A stretch of 64,000 nucleotides of DNA from Mesorhizobium sp. (lineage in GTDB: Bacteria > Pseudomonadota > Alphaproteobacteria > Rhizobiales > Rhizobiaceae), in the NCBI RefSeq assembly GCF_024710845.1, contig NZ_JANJTZ010000056.1, positions 186,001-250,000 of the forward strand, in the 5' to 3' direction. Below are positions 1 to 9,458 of this stretch, in pieces. The position numbers and the translations under genes were made by a program. Under the pieces are notes generated by a model that did not search any database, was not told where the DNA came from, and worked only from the letters and a program-made list of their open reading frames with translations. How positions within the stretch are numbered: the first letter of the stretch is position 1; each line of letters begins with the position of its first letter.

Positions 1-63
1 AAAATCCCGCTGCTGACCGGCCGGTTTCTCATCTTCGACGGGTCGACTTTCTCGCTTGCCTGA
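1..63 (+). CDS. C-terminal end of an upstream CDS, product unknown (partial)
   Basis: Open frame KIPLLTGRFLIFDGSTFSLA* from window edge to TGA at 61-63. Confidence 0.35.
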   Translation, partial: KIPLLTGRFLIFDGSTFSLA

Positions 64-138
64 TGCGGCGAACCCGCAGCCGAGCCTGCCGCACGGACCT
101 CATCCAGAATCGGAACTCCTGCAGGAAGCGCGCGTTGA

Positions 139-152
139 TTGATCCTCGTCAA
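139..152. promoter_or_regulatory. FNR/FixK-like box TTGATCCTCGTCAA upstream of hsp20 operon
   Basis: Matches TTGAYNNNNRTCAA. Confidence 0.55.
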
Positions 153-380
153 CGACGTCGGCGCCGCTTTCCGCTTTCTTATGTGTGCATGCTGCGTCGC
201 GCCATTCGGAAACGCCAAGTGGTTCCCATCGAACGAGGCCGCGCTCGGAGGATCCGGAGGGACGAGGTTACGCAGCAGCCGGGCGTAGCCTAGGTATCGG
301 CATTCACGGCGGAAAACCACGCGTGAAAGACCGGAAAGCACGGCGCCCGAGGCTGTTCAACGTTGCCAAGGAGGTTCGTC

Positions 381-917
381 ATGGCCGAATCCGCGAAGAA
401 AGTACCCGTCAAGTCCGAGAAGTCCAGCGTCCCCGCGCCGTCCGAAGGCTGGGCGCCGTTCGAGAGCCTGCGAAAGGAGATCGACCGCCTCTTCGACGAT
501 TTTCATCCGTTCCGTTCGCGCCTTCCGTCCGCGCGGTCGATGTTCGACCTCGAGATGCCGCGCTTCTCCGGCACAAGCTGGCCCGTCGCGCCGGCCATCG
601 ACCTCGCCGAGAAGGAGAAGGAGTTCGAGATAACCGCTGAACTGCCCGGAATCGACGAGAAGAATGTGGAGATCAAGGTCGCCAGCAACACGCTGACGAT
701 CAAGGGCGAGAAGACGGAAGAGAAGGAGGAAAAGGAGGAGGACTACCACCTTTCCGAGCGCCGCTACGGCGCCTTCCAGCGCTCCTTTACGCTTCCCGAC
801 GGCGTCGACGCCGACAAGATCGAGGCGAAGTTTGCCAAGGGTGTTTTGACGGTGAAGCTGCCGAAAACGGCCGAGGCGCAGAAGGCCGTGAAGACGATCG
901 CGGTCAAGTCCGCCTGA
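381..917 (+). CDS. Hsp20/alpha-crystallin family small heat-shock protein
   Basis: MAESAKK...; FEITAELPGIDEKNVEIKVASNTLTIKGEK and GVLTVKLPK are typical of the alpha-crystallin domain. Confidence 0.9.
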   Translation: MAESAKKVPVKSEKSSVPAPSEGWAPFESLRKEIDRLFDDFHPFRSRLPSARSMFDLEMPRFSGTSWPVAPAIDLAEKEKEFEITAELPGIDEKNVEIKVASNTLTIKGEKTEEKEEKEEDYHLSERRYGAFQRSFTLPDGVDADKIEAKFAKGVLTVKLPKTAEAQKAVKTIAVKSA

Positions 918-973
918 GAGAACGCCAACCTGCCGGCGCGGCGCGGCCGCGCCGGTCGTCGGGAGGAGCCATC

Positions 974-1402
974 ATGGCCCACACAGGCATATCCAACTTC
1001 GCCCAGGCCGCGCAGCAGGCGCAGCAATGGGTGAACGAACTCGCCGGCGATCTCGGCTGGGAAGAGCGCCGGGCTTACCGGCTGCTGCGCGCCGTCCTTC
1101 ATGCATTGCGCGACTGGCTGACGCCGGAGGAGATGTCCGACCTGTCGTCGCAGCTTCCCGTTCTCGTGCGCGGCATTTATTTCGAGGGGTGGCAGCCGCT
1201 CCAGGCGCTCGTCCGGGATCGCAAGAAGGACGAGTTCGTCGCGCGTATCGAGAAGGATTTCACCGACGATCCGCTCGATGATCCGGATGCGGCCATCGCG
1301 GCGGTGTTCAGGCTGCTTGACCGTCACATTTCGCAGGGGGAGATCGTGCAGGTGCGGCAGTCCATGCGGAAACCCTTGCGGCAGTTGTGGCCGGTGCACT
1401 GA
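974..1402 (+). CDS. DUF2267 domain protein
   Basis: WVNELAGDLGWEERRAYRLLRAVLHALRDWLTPEEMSDLSSQLPVLVRGIYFEGW. Confidence 0.85.
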   Translation: MAHTGISNFAQAAQQAQQWVNELAGDLGWEERRAYRLLRAVLHALRDWLTPEEMSDLSSQLPVLVRGIYFEGWQPLQALVRDRKKDEFVARIEKDFTDDPLDDPDAAIAAVFRLLDRHISQGEIVQVRQSMRKPLRQLWPVH

Positions 1403-2094
1403 TGTTCCGGGACCGCGCGGAGGCAGGCCGGCTACTGGCCGCAAGACTGGCGGAACTTGAAATTCGCGACCCCGTCGTGCTGGCGCTGCCGCGCGGTGGC
1501 GTTCCCGTTGCCGCCGAGGTGGCGAAGGTGTTGAATGCGCCGCTCGACCTGGTGATCGTGCGCAAGGTCGGAGCACCCGGCAATCCCGAACTCGCAGTCG
1601 CGGCAATCGTCGACGGCAATCCGCCCGACGTGGTGCTGAACCGCGAGATGGTGGAAGCCTACGGGCTGCAGGAAGAGGAACTCGCCGACCTGATCCGGCA
1701 GGAGCGCCCCGAACTCGAGCGCCGGCGCCTGGCCTATCGCGGTGCCAGAGCGCCCCTGTCGATCACCGGCAAGACGGCTGTCCTGGTAGACGACGGTGCC
1801 GCGACCGGCACGACGATCAAGGTTGCGGTGCGGGCGCTGAAGCGGCGTTCGCCGCGCTTGATCGTCATCGCCCTGCCCGCGGCGCCGCCCGACACGGTGG
1901 CCGAGCTGTCTGCCGAAGCCGACCGCGTCGTCTGCCTCGAGCAGCCCGCGCACTTCCGCGCGCTGGGGTATCATTATGTCAGCTTCCCGCAGCTCACGGA
2001 CAACGATGTCGTCGCCGCCATGGAGGAGGCAGGGCGCCGCTTCAGGGAAGAGAAGCCTTCGCGGGGTGCAAAGCGGGTCGCGCCTAAGCCGTAA
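1402..2094 (+). CDS. Phosphoribosyltransferase family protein
   Basis: VLALPRGGVPVAAEVAKVLNAPLDLVIVRKVGAPGNPELAVAAI; VLVDDGAATGTT PRPP loop; TGATG overlap with DUF2267 gene. Confidence 0.88.
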   Translation: MFRDRAEAGRLLAARLAELEIRDPVVLALPRGGVPVAAEVAKVLNAPLDLVIVRKVGAPGNPELAVAAIVDGNPPDVVLNREMVEAYGLQEEELADLIRQERPELERRRLAYRGARAPLSITGKTAVLVDDGAATGTTIKVAVRALKRRSPRLIVIALPAAPPDTVAELSAEADRVVCLEQPAHFRALGYHYVSFPQLTDNDVVAAMEEAGRRFREEKPSRGAKRVAPKP

Positions 2095-2138
2095 CGGCGG
2101 TATCGTTAGTCGACAGTCCCGGCCGCGCGGATCGCGGC

Positions 2139-2152
2139 TTGACCCGCATCAA
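2139..2152. promoter_or_regulatory. FNR/FixK-like box TTGACCCGCATCAA upstream of ABC exporter operon
   Basis: Matches TTGAYNNNNRTCAA, 57 bp before ATG at 2209. Confidence 0.5.
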
Positions 2153-2208
2153 GGTCGCCTGCGCTATTGTCTCCTAGGTATTCGCGTCTTCAACCGTGAA
2201 CCGGGTCA

Positions 2209-2916
2209 ATGGCCGCACCGATCTTCTCGTGCAAGGACGTGGCGAAGGTCTACCGCTCCGGCGACGTGGAAGTGCACGCGCTCCGCGGCGTCGATCTCGA
2301 CCTCTACGAGGGCGAGATGGCGGTACTTCTCGGCCCTTCGGGAAGCGGCAAGTCGACCTTGCTCAACATCATCGGCGGGCTCGACCAGGCGTCATCGGGC
2401 ACGGTGCATTTCCGCGAACAGGAACTGACCGCCTGTTCGGAACGGGAGTTAACCCGATACCGGCGCGACCATGTCGGCTTCGTCTTCCAGTTCTATAATC
2501 TGATCCCCAGCCTGACGGCCTGGGAGAACGTCGCCCTCGTCACCGAGATCTCGAAGAACCCGATGACGCCGGACGAAGCCCTGGAGATGGTGGGGCTGAA
2601 GGACAGGACAGCGCATTTTCCCGCCCAGCTTTCCGGCGGCGAGCAGCAGCGCGTGGCGATCGCGCGGGCCATCGCCAAGCGCCCCGAAGTGCTTTTGTGC
2701 GACGAGCCGACAGGCGCGCTGGATTCGAAGACGGGCATCATCGTGCTGGAGGCGCTATCGCGCATCAACGAGGAACTGAACACGACGATGGCGATCATCA
2801 CTCACAACGCCGGCATCCGGCAGATCGCGCATCGCGTCTTTTCCTTCCGGGACGGCCGCATCGTCGAGGCGCAGGTCAACGAGACCCGGAGCAAGCCCGC
2901 CGAGGTGACCTGGTAG
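2209..2916 (+). CDS. ABC transporter ATP-binding protein (MacB/LolD type)
   Basis: [42 protein letters not shown]. Confidence 0.93.
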   Translation: MAAPIFSCKDVAKVYRSGDVEVHALRGVDLDLYEGEMAVLLGPSGSGKSTLLNIIGGLDQASSGTVHFREQELTACSERELTRYRRDHVGFVFQFYNLIPSLTAWENVALVTEISKNPMTPDEALEMVGLKDRTAHFPAQLSGGEQQRVAIARAIAKRPEVLLCDEPTGALDSKTGIIVLEALSRINEELNTTMAIITHNAGIRQIAHRVFSFRDGRIVEAQVNETRSKPAEVTW

Positions 2917-2920
2917 CGCC

Positions 2921-5284
2921 ATGTCGATGCTCGACCGAAAGCTCCTGCGCGATCTTGCCCGGCTATGGGCCCAGGTTCTCGCCATCGCGCTCGTCATGGC
3001 CTGTGGCGTGGCGACGATCGTCATCGCCGTCGGAGCCTATCGGTCGCTGGAGGAGACACGGTCGGTGTTCTACGACCGCTACCGTTTCGCCAATGTCTTC
3101 GCCGCCGCCACGCGCGCGCCGCTGCATCTGATGGAAAGAATGACGAGTCTTGGCGGCGTCAGCGGCATCGAGCTGCGGGTCGTGCGGCCCGTCCTGCTCG
3201 ACATCATCGGCATGGTTGAGCCGGGAACCGGCGTCGCCGTATCGATACCCGACCGCGGCGAGCCCGCCGTCAACCGGCTCTACCTACGCACGGGCCGTCT
3301 TCCTGAACCCGGGCGGGCCGGCGAGGTCGCAGTCACCGAACCGTTCGCGGCCGCCCACGGCATGCAGCCGGGGAGTCGATTCGACGCGATCCTCAACGGG
3401 CGCAAGATGACACTGACGGTGACGGCGATCGTTTTGTCGCCGGAATACATCTATGCGATGGGCCCTGGCGACATGGTGCCCGACCAGCGGCGCTTCGGAG
3501 TGTTCTTCATGCTGCGCTCGGCGATGGAGGGGCTCTTCGACATGAAGGGCGCGTTCAACGATGTGGCCATCAGAACCCAGCGCGGCGTGGAAACCGCGGC
3601 TGTCATTGATGCGGTGGACGCGATCCTCAAGCCTTATGGCGGCACCGGCGCGCACGAGCGCGCGGACCAGATGTCTCATGCCTTTCTCGACAATGAACTC
3701 ACCCAGCTGCGGGGCATGGCCATGGTCATTCCTCCGGTCTTCCTGTTCGTGTCGGCGTTCCTCGTCAACATGATCCTGTCGCGGCTGATCGCGCTCGAAC
3801 GCGAGCAGATCGGCCTGCTGAAGGCGATAGGCTACGGCCCGATGGCGATTGCCTGGCACTACGCAAAGCTGACCCTCGCCATAGGCGCGATCGGCGTCGT
3901 CATCGGCGCGGCGGCGGGCAACTGGACCGGTCGGGCGATGACCCGGCTCTATGGCGAGTTTTTCTCGTTTCCTTTCCTCGTTTTCCGCCAGAGTCTCGAC
4001 CTCTATGCCATCGCCGCCGGTGCGACGGCGCTTGCCGCGCTCGCCGGTGCGGCGCGCGCCATCTTCTCAGTCGTCGCTCTGCCGGCGGCCGTCGCCATGC
4101 AGCCTCCGGCGCCGACACGATATCGCAGCCTGCTCTCCGGGAAGGGCGGCCGTTTGAAGATGTTTTCGCAGCTGACGATCATGGCGCTGCGCCATCTCGT
4201 GCGCTGGCCGGTCAGGACGCTGCTTACCGCCATCGGCACGTCGCTCTCGGTGGCGCTGCTGGTCACCGCTTTGTTCTCGACGGACTCGATCGACTACATG
4301 ATCGACGCCGTGTTCTTCCGCGCCGAGCGGCAGGATGCGACGCTGAGCTTCGCGCAGGGGCTGTCGCCACGCGCGCTCCAGTCCGTCGCGGCAATGCCGG
4401 GCGTGATGCGGGCCGAACCTTACCGGGCAACGGCGGCGGTGCTGCGCAACGGCACCCGTTCGCGCCGGCTCGCCATCGTCGGCGTGGCGCCGGGCGCCGG
4501 GCTGTCGCGCGTTCTTGACGTCAACCTCCAAGCGGTCGAGCCGCCCGAAACGGGCCTCCTGGTCTCGGATTACGCGGCGGAACTGCTGGGGCTGAGAATC
4601 GGCGACCGCGCCGAGGTGGAACTGCTGGAACAGGCCGGGCGCGTCGTCTTCGTGCCGGTCACGGCGATTGTCAGCAGCTATGTCGGGCTCACCGTCTACA
4701 TGAGTGCGGAGGCGCTGGACCGGCTGCTGGCCGACGGCCCCCGCCTGTCGGGCGTACGCGTCGCGGTCGATCCGGCGCGGACGGACGAGCTCTATGCTGC
4801 GGTCAAGCAGACGCCCGCCGTCGCCTCCATCGCACTCCAGGGCGTCTCGCGCCGACGATTCCGCGAGACGATCGAGACCAATATGTCGATGATGATGACC
4901 ACCTACATGGTGCTGGCCATCATCATCACGATCGGCGTCATCTACAATTCGGCCCGCATCCAGCTCTCGGAACGCGCGCGCGAACTCGCCAGCCTCAGGG
5001 TGCTCGGCTTCACACGGGCGGAGGTCTCAAGCGTTCTACTGATCGAGCTCGGCGCGGTCGTCGCGCTGGCGCAGCCGCTCGGCTGGCTGTTCGGATACCT
5101 CTTCTCCTGGCTCGTGGTGGTCGGGTTTGCGACCGATCTGTTCCGCATCCCGTTCGTGATCAATCCGTCCACCTTCGCCATCGCCAGCCTCGTCGTTCTG
5201 GCAACCGCCGCACTTTCGGCGCTGATCGTGCGCCGCCGTATCGATAGTCTCGACCTGATCAGCGTGCTCAAGACAAGGGAATGA
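2921..5284 (+). CDS. FtsX-like ABC transporter permease
   Basis: 787 aa with repeated FtsX/MacB-type membrane segments; follows cognate ATPase. Confidence 0.9.
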   Translation: MSMLDRKLLRDLARLWAQVLAIALVMACGVATIVIAVGAYRSLEETRSVFYDRYRFANVFAAATRAPLHLMERMTSLGGVSGIELRVVRPVLLDIIGMVEPGTGVAVSIPDRGEPAVNRLYLRTGRLPEPGRAGEVAVTEPFAAAHGMQPGSRFDAILNGRKMTLTVTAIVLSPEYIYAMGPGDMVPDQRRFGVFFMLRSAMEGLFDMKGAFNDVAIRTQRGVETAAVIDAVDAILKPYGGTGAHERADQMSHAFLDNELTQLRGMAMVIPPVFLFVSAFLVNMILSRLIALEREQIGLLKAIGYGPMAIAWHYAKLTLAIGAIGVVIGAAAGNWTGRAMTRLYGEFFSFPFLVFRQSLDLYAIAAGATALAALAGAARAIFSVVALPAAVAMQPPAPTRYRSLLSGKGGRLKMFSQLTIMALRHLVRWPVRTLLTAIGTSLSVALLVTALFSTDSIDYMIDAVFFRAERQDATLSFAQGLSPRALQSVAAMPGVMRAEPYRATAAVLRNGTRSRRLAIVGVAPGAGLSRVLDVNLQAVEPPETGLLVSDYAAELLGLRIGDRAEVELLEQAGRVVFVPVTAIVSSYVGLTVYMSAEALDRLLADGPRLSGVRVAVDPARTDELYAAVKQTPAVASIALQGVSRRRFRETIETNMSMMMTTYMVLAIIITIGVIYNSARIQLSERARELASLRVLGFTRAEVSSVLLIELGAVVALAQPLGWLFGYLFSWLVVVGFATDLFRIPFVINPSTFAIASLVVLATAALSALIVRRRIDSLDLISVLKTRE

Positions 5285-6487
5285 ATGATGAACACCGTCT
5301 GGATCAAGCGGGCCGGAATGGCTGCACTGGTGCTTGCCGCGGTCGGCGGCTTCGCCTGGGCATTGCGCGAGCGCCCTGCCCTGATCGACGTGGCGCAAGT
5401 CGTCGAGGCGCAGATGACGGTGACGATCCGCGAGGAGGGCATGACGCGCGTGCGCAACGTCTACACCGTCTCGGCGCCGATCGCCGGGCACCTGACCCGT
5501 TCGGTGCTGACGGAGGGTGACCGGGTCGTCGCCGGGAAAACCGTGGTCGCCTCCATTCATCCGCTCGACCCGCCGCTGATCGACCGGCGCACCGAGGCCG
5601 AGCTCTTCGCCGCGCGCGACGCGGCGCGCTCGGCCGTCGGCATCGCCGAGGCGGAGCTGCAGCGAGTCGAGACCGGTCTGGCGCTTGCCGAGGATGAACT
5701 GGCGCGCGCGTTGAAGCTGTTCGGCCCCGGCGTCATCTCGGAGAGCGCCCTGCAGAAATTCACGAACCAGGTCGAGAACCAGAAGGCGGCCGTGGCAGCG
5801 GCAAAGGCGACGGTCGGCTTCCGCCAGGCCGAGCTCGCCAGCGCGGAAGCCCGCCTGCTCCAGCCGGAGCCGTTGGACCCGGACGGCGAGAGCTGCTGCG
5901 TCAATCTGATTGCGCCCGTCGATGGCAGCGTGCTCAGCGTCTTGGCCCGCAGCGAACAGGCCGTCGCCGCGGGCATGCGCATCGCCGAGATCGGCGATAC
6001 CGCCGACCTCGAGGTCGTCGTCGATCTGCTCTCGGCAGACGCGGTCAAGGTTCGTGCCGGAGCTAGGGCAACGGTACGCGACTGGGGTGGGGATCGTGGT
6101 CTGCCGGCCGTCCTGCGGCGGGTGGACCCGGCCGCCTTCACCAAGGTGTCGGCCCTCGGCATCGAGGAACAGCGCGTCAACGCGGTTCTCGACCTTGCCG
6201 AACCGGACGATCGCCTGGGGCATGCCTACAGGGTGTTCGTAGAGATTCCGATCTGGGAATGCGACCTCTGCCTGCAATTGCCGATCGGGGCGCTGTTCAG
6301 GAACCGCGACGCGTGGAATGTGTTCGTGGTCGAGAACGAACGCCTGCGCCAGGCACAGGTCGAGATCGGCCGCATGAACGACGAAGTGGCGCAGGTGCTG
6401 GGTGGGCTGGCAATCGGCGACGCGGTCGTCCTGCATCCGGGAGACACGCTGGAGAATGGCAGCCTGGTGGAAGTTCGCGCCGACTGA
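5285..6487 (+). CDS. HlyD-family efflux periplasmic adaptor
   Basis: N-terminal TM, VYTVSAPIAGHLTRSVLTEGDRVVAGKTVVASIHP biotinyl-lipoyl-like region, coiled coil; last gene of exporter operon. Confidence 0.88.
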   Translation: MMNTVWIKRAGMAALVLAAVGGFAWALRERPALIDVAQVVEAQMTVTIREEGMTRVRNVYTVSAPIAGHLTRSVLTEGDRVVAGKTVVASIHPLDPPLIDRRTEAELFAARDAARSAVGIAEAELQRVETGLALAEDELARALKLFGPGVISESALQKFTNQVENQKAAVAAAKATVGFRQAELASAEARLLQPEPLDPDGESCCVNLIAPVDGSVLSVLARSEQAVAAGMRIAEIGDTADLEVVVDLLSADAVKVRAGARATVRDWGGDRGLPAVLRRVDPAAFTKVSALGIEEQRVNAVLDLAEPDDRLGHAYRVFVEIPIWECDLCLQLPIGALFRNRDAWNVFVVENERLRQAQVEIGRMNDEVAQVLGGLAIGDAVVLHPGDTLENGSLVEVRAD

Positions 6488-6588
6488 CGCCGCGTCGGAC
6501 AGAGTAGACCAACGCTGTTTCGGCGGGCGTGTGCCTCACGCCGCCATTCCGGCGGGCCGATCGGTCGGCGCGCCGGAAAGCAGTAGGA

Positions 6589-6993
6589 CTACAGACGAGC
6601 CAGCGCTTCCGTGATGTCGTTTGCGCTGTGGCCAGTCAGGTTCTTGGCGAGGTCGCCGACCAGTTTCGCCTTCAGCGCATCATGGAAATGCAGGCGCATT
6701 TCGCCGAGCGTCCTCGGATCGGCGATCACGAATAGGTCAGCGATGCTGCCGGCGAGAACCTGCCGGTTGAGGTAGCCGGCAACCGCGGCGGCGAAATTGT
6801 CCTCAGTCAGCCTCCCCGCGTCAGGGTTGGCGGTCGAGCTCCTGTGGCGCGTTCCGGATCCCTGGTTGTCCGCCGCGATGTCCGGATCGGGCAGCGCGAC
6901 CAGCTCGATATGCGGCTCGTGGCCCTTGTTGCGGAACAGGCGGAGGTTCTCACCATCCACCACCGCGACCGTCGTTTCATTCGGCAAGATCAT
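6589..6993 (-). CDS. Host attachment family protein (baeRF/AtsA-like)
   Basis: VAVVDGENLRLFRNKG... LFVIADPRTLGEMRLHFHDALKAKLVGDLAKNLTGHSANDITEAL. Confidence 0.8.
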   Translation of the reverse strand: MILPNETTVAVVDGENLRLFRNKGHEPHIELVALPDPDIAADNQGSGTRHRSSTANPDAGRLTEDNFAAAVAGYLNRQVLAGSIADLFVIADPRTLGEMRLHFHDALKAKLVGDLAKNLTGHSANDITEALARL

Positions 6994-7116
6994 TCGCTTT
7001 CCCCACGTCTTTCAAACTGGTGCCATCGGCACATCTACGCTACCGCCGACAAGGCCAGCAACTGGACGACGACTTCGTCATCCGCTGCAATCTCATCCGG
7101 TTCGAACAAGGAAGCC

Positions 7117-7130
7117 TTGATCCGCATCAA
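7117..7130. promoter_or_regulatory. Consensus FNR/FixK-like box TTGATCCGCATCAA
   Basis: Perfect TTGATNNNNATCAA between divergent host-attachment gene (-) and recQ (+). Confidence 0.55.
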
Positions 7131-7231
7131 GGGTTCCATCGGAAACGGAAGAACTCGCGTTTCCTCTATGCGGCGGGCAGACGGCAAAGCTGTTATGAGA
7201 CGCCATCCCTCTGATTCTTCCCCAGGCTGCT

Positions 7232-9034
7232 TTGACCACCCATCCCCTGCACATCCTGAAAACCGTCTACGGCTATGATGCCTTTCGCGGGCCTCAGGCG
7301 GAGATCGTCGCGCACGTGATGGCCGGCAACAACGCCTTCGTGCTGATGCCGACGGGCGGCGGCAAATCGCTGTGCTACCAGATCCCGGCCATTGCCCGGC
7401 CTGGGATGGGCCTCGTCGTCTCCCCGCTGATCGCGCTGATGGCCGATCAGGTGGCCGCACTGCGGCAGGCAGGTGTTAATGCCGCCGCGCTCAATTCCGA
7501 CCTGCAGGGCGACGAGCGCCGCGCCCTGTGGCGGGACATATCGAGCGGCGCGCTGGATCTCCTCTACGTCGCACCCGAAACGCTGCTTCGACCCGACATC
7601 CTGGACCTACTCGGCCGGACGCCGCTGTCGCTCATTGCCATCGACGAGGCCCATTGCCTGTCGCAATGGGGGCATGATTTCCGCCCCTCCTACCGCCAGC
7701 TCGATGCGCTCGTCGCGCAGTTTCCCGACACGCCGCGCATGGCGCTGACGGCGACGGCCGACGCGCCGACACGCGCCGAGATCCTTGCACATCTCAAGAT
7801 CGCCGACAGCGACGCCTTCATCGCTGGCTTCGACCGACCCAATATCCACTACGCCATGGCGGAGAAGGACAATCCCCGGGCGCAGTTGAAACGCTTTCTG
7901 AAAGACCACGAGAACGAGAGCGGCATCGTCTACTGCCTGTCGAAGCGAAAGACGGAAGAAACAGCGTCCTGGCTCTGCGACCAAGGCTACACCGCGCTGC
8001 CGTATCACGGCGGCATGGACAAGGCCGCGCGGGAGACTAACCAGACCCGCTTCCAGCGCGAGGAGGCCGTGATCATCGTGGCCACCATCGCTTTCGGCAT
8101 GGGGATCGACAAGCCGGACGTGCGCTTCGTCGCGCATCTCGACCTGCCCGGCAGCATCGAAGCCTATTACCAGGAGACCGGGCGCGCCGGACGTGACGGC
8201 CTGCCGTCCGACACGCTGATGCTCTACGGCCACGAGGACATCGCGCTACGCAGCCGCTTCATCGACGAATCCGACGCGCCGGAGCAGCGCAAGCGCATGG
8301 AGCGGCAGAAGCTCGATGCGCTTCTGGGCCTGGCCGAGACGGCCGGGTGCCGCCGCCAGGTGCTCTTGTCCTATTTCGGGGATCACTCCGAGCCGTGCGG
8401 CAATTGCGACACCTGCGCCACTCCGCCCAAGCTCTTCGATGGGACGGTCGCGACGCTGAAGGCGCTGTCCTGCATCCACCGGACGGGTGAGCGCTTCGGC
8501 CAGGCCTATGTCGTCGAGGTTCTGCTGGGCGGAGCGGACGAACGCATCGTGCAGAACAGCCACGACAAGGTCTCGACCTACGGCATCGGCAGGGAGCATG
8601 ACAGCCGCACCTGGCGCGCGATCCTGCGCCAACTCATTGCGCTTCGCCTGATCGATGTCGACCTGACCGGCCATGGCGGGCTGACGATCTCGGAGACGGG
8701 CCGCCGGTTCCTGCGCGAAAAGCCGGCGCTGATGCTGCGCGTGCCCGTGAAACCTCAGGCCGCTCGTGACAAATCGGTCCGCAACCAGGCGTCGGCCGCC
8801 CTCCCCGAGGCCGACCGCGCGCTCTTCCAGGCGCTGCGCGACAAACGCACCGAAATCGCCCGCGCCCAGAACGTGCCGCCCTATGTGATCTTCCACGACA
8901 AGACGCTGATCGAACTGGCCGCCGCGCGCCCCGGCTCACGGTCACAGATGGCGAAAGTCCCGGGTGTGGGCGAGGCCAAGCTGGATCGCTACGGCGCCGC
9001 CTTCCTCGCAGTGATTGCCGAGCACGGGGGATAG
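7232..9034 (+). CDS. recQ: ATP-dependent DNA helicase RecQ (TTG start)
   Basis: MPTGGGKSLCYQIPA, DEAHC, HRDC at C terminus, Cys-rich zinc site CGNCDTC. Confidence 0.95.
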   Translation: MTTHPLHILKTVYGYDAFRGPQAEIVAHVMAGNNAFVLMPTGGGKSLCYQIPAIARPGMGLVVSPLIALMADQVAALRQAGVNAAALNSDLQGDERRALWRDISSGALDLLYVAPETLLRPDILDLLGRTPLSLIAIDEAHCLSQWGHDFRPSYRQLDALVAQFPDTPRMALTATADAPTRAEILAHLKIADSDAFIAGFDRPNIHYAMAEKDNPRAQLKRFLKDHENESGIVYCLSKRKTEETASWLCDQGYTALPYHGGMDKAARETNQTRFQREEAVIIVATIAFGMGIDKPDVRFVAHLDLPGSIEAYYQETGRAGRDGLPSDTLMLYGHEDIALRSRFIDESDAPEQRKRMERQKLDALLGLAETAGCRRQVLLSYFGDHSEPCGNCDTCATPPKLFDGTVATLKALSCIHRTGERFGQAYVVEVLLGGADERIVQNSHDKVSTYGIGREHDSRTWRAILRQLIALRLIDVDLTGHGGLTISETGRRFLREKPALMLRVPVKPQAARDKSVRNQASAALPEADRALFQALRDKRTEIARAQNVPPYVIFHDKTLIELAAARPGSRSQMAKVPGVGEAKLDRYGAAFLAVIAEHGG

Positions 9035-9403
9035 CTGCCGGGCGGGTGCCCATCGCGTATCTGTGAAGCGCGTCTGGATGTAGGCAAGGTACAGACCTCC
9101 TATGGCTCCGACTGCCTCAACGGGCGGACCATCGGCCTGTCGAAATCCCCGGGCCTGTAGCCGCGCGCGCAAAACATCGCACGATTTGGCGAGCGCTCCG
9201 GACCTTCGGCGGTGTTTCGCAACCTCTCAATTCCTCACATTCCGTTCTCCCTGACGCGGGCCATTCCCGCTCGTCCAGTTCGCACCTGCCGAGCATGGCT
9301 CGCCGTGCCTCCGGCGAGAGGTGCCGGTTCGGCGCCAACGCGCTCACCGAGGCAAGCTTTTCCGCGAAAAAGCTCCGGCCATAGTCTCCATCTTTCTGTC
9401 CTA

Positions 9404-9428
9404 TTGACAGACGGAATATTGTCATACA
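9404..9428 (+). promoter_or_regulatory. Putative -35 (TTGACA, 9404-9409) and TTGTCATACAA-type operator (9418-9428) upstream of SBP gene
   Basis: ATTGTCATACA is the exact reverse complement of the 11-mer at 18160-18170. Confidence 0.5.
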
Positions 9429-9458
9429 AAGATTGATCCTGCTTCAGAGGGAGGAACC

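Noticed and set aside
5036-6436. 466-aa minus-strand ORF opposite the FtsX/HlyD genes
   Set aside because: Antisense shadow of high-GC coding DNA; low-complexity Arg/Asp/Gln-rich translation, while the opposite strand has a clear HlyD protein.
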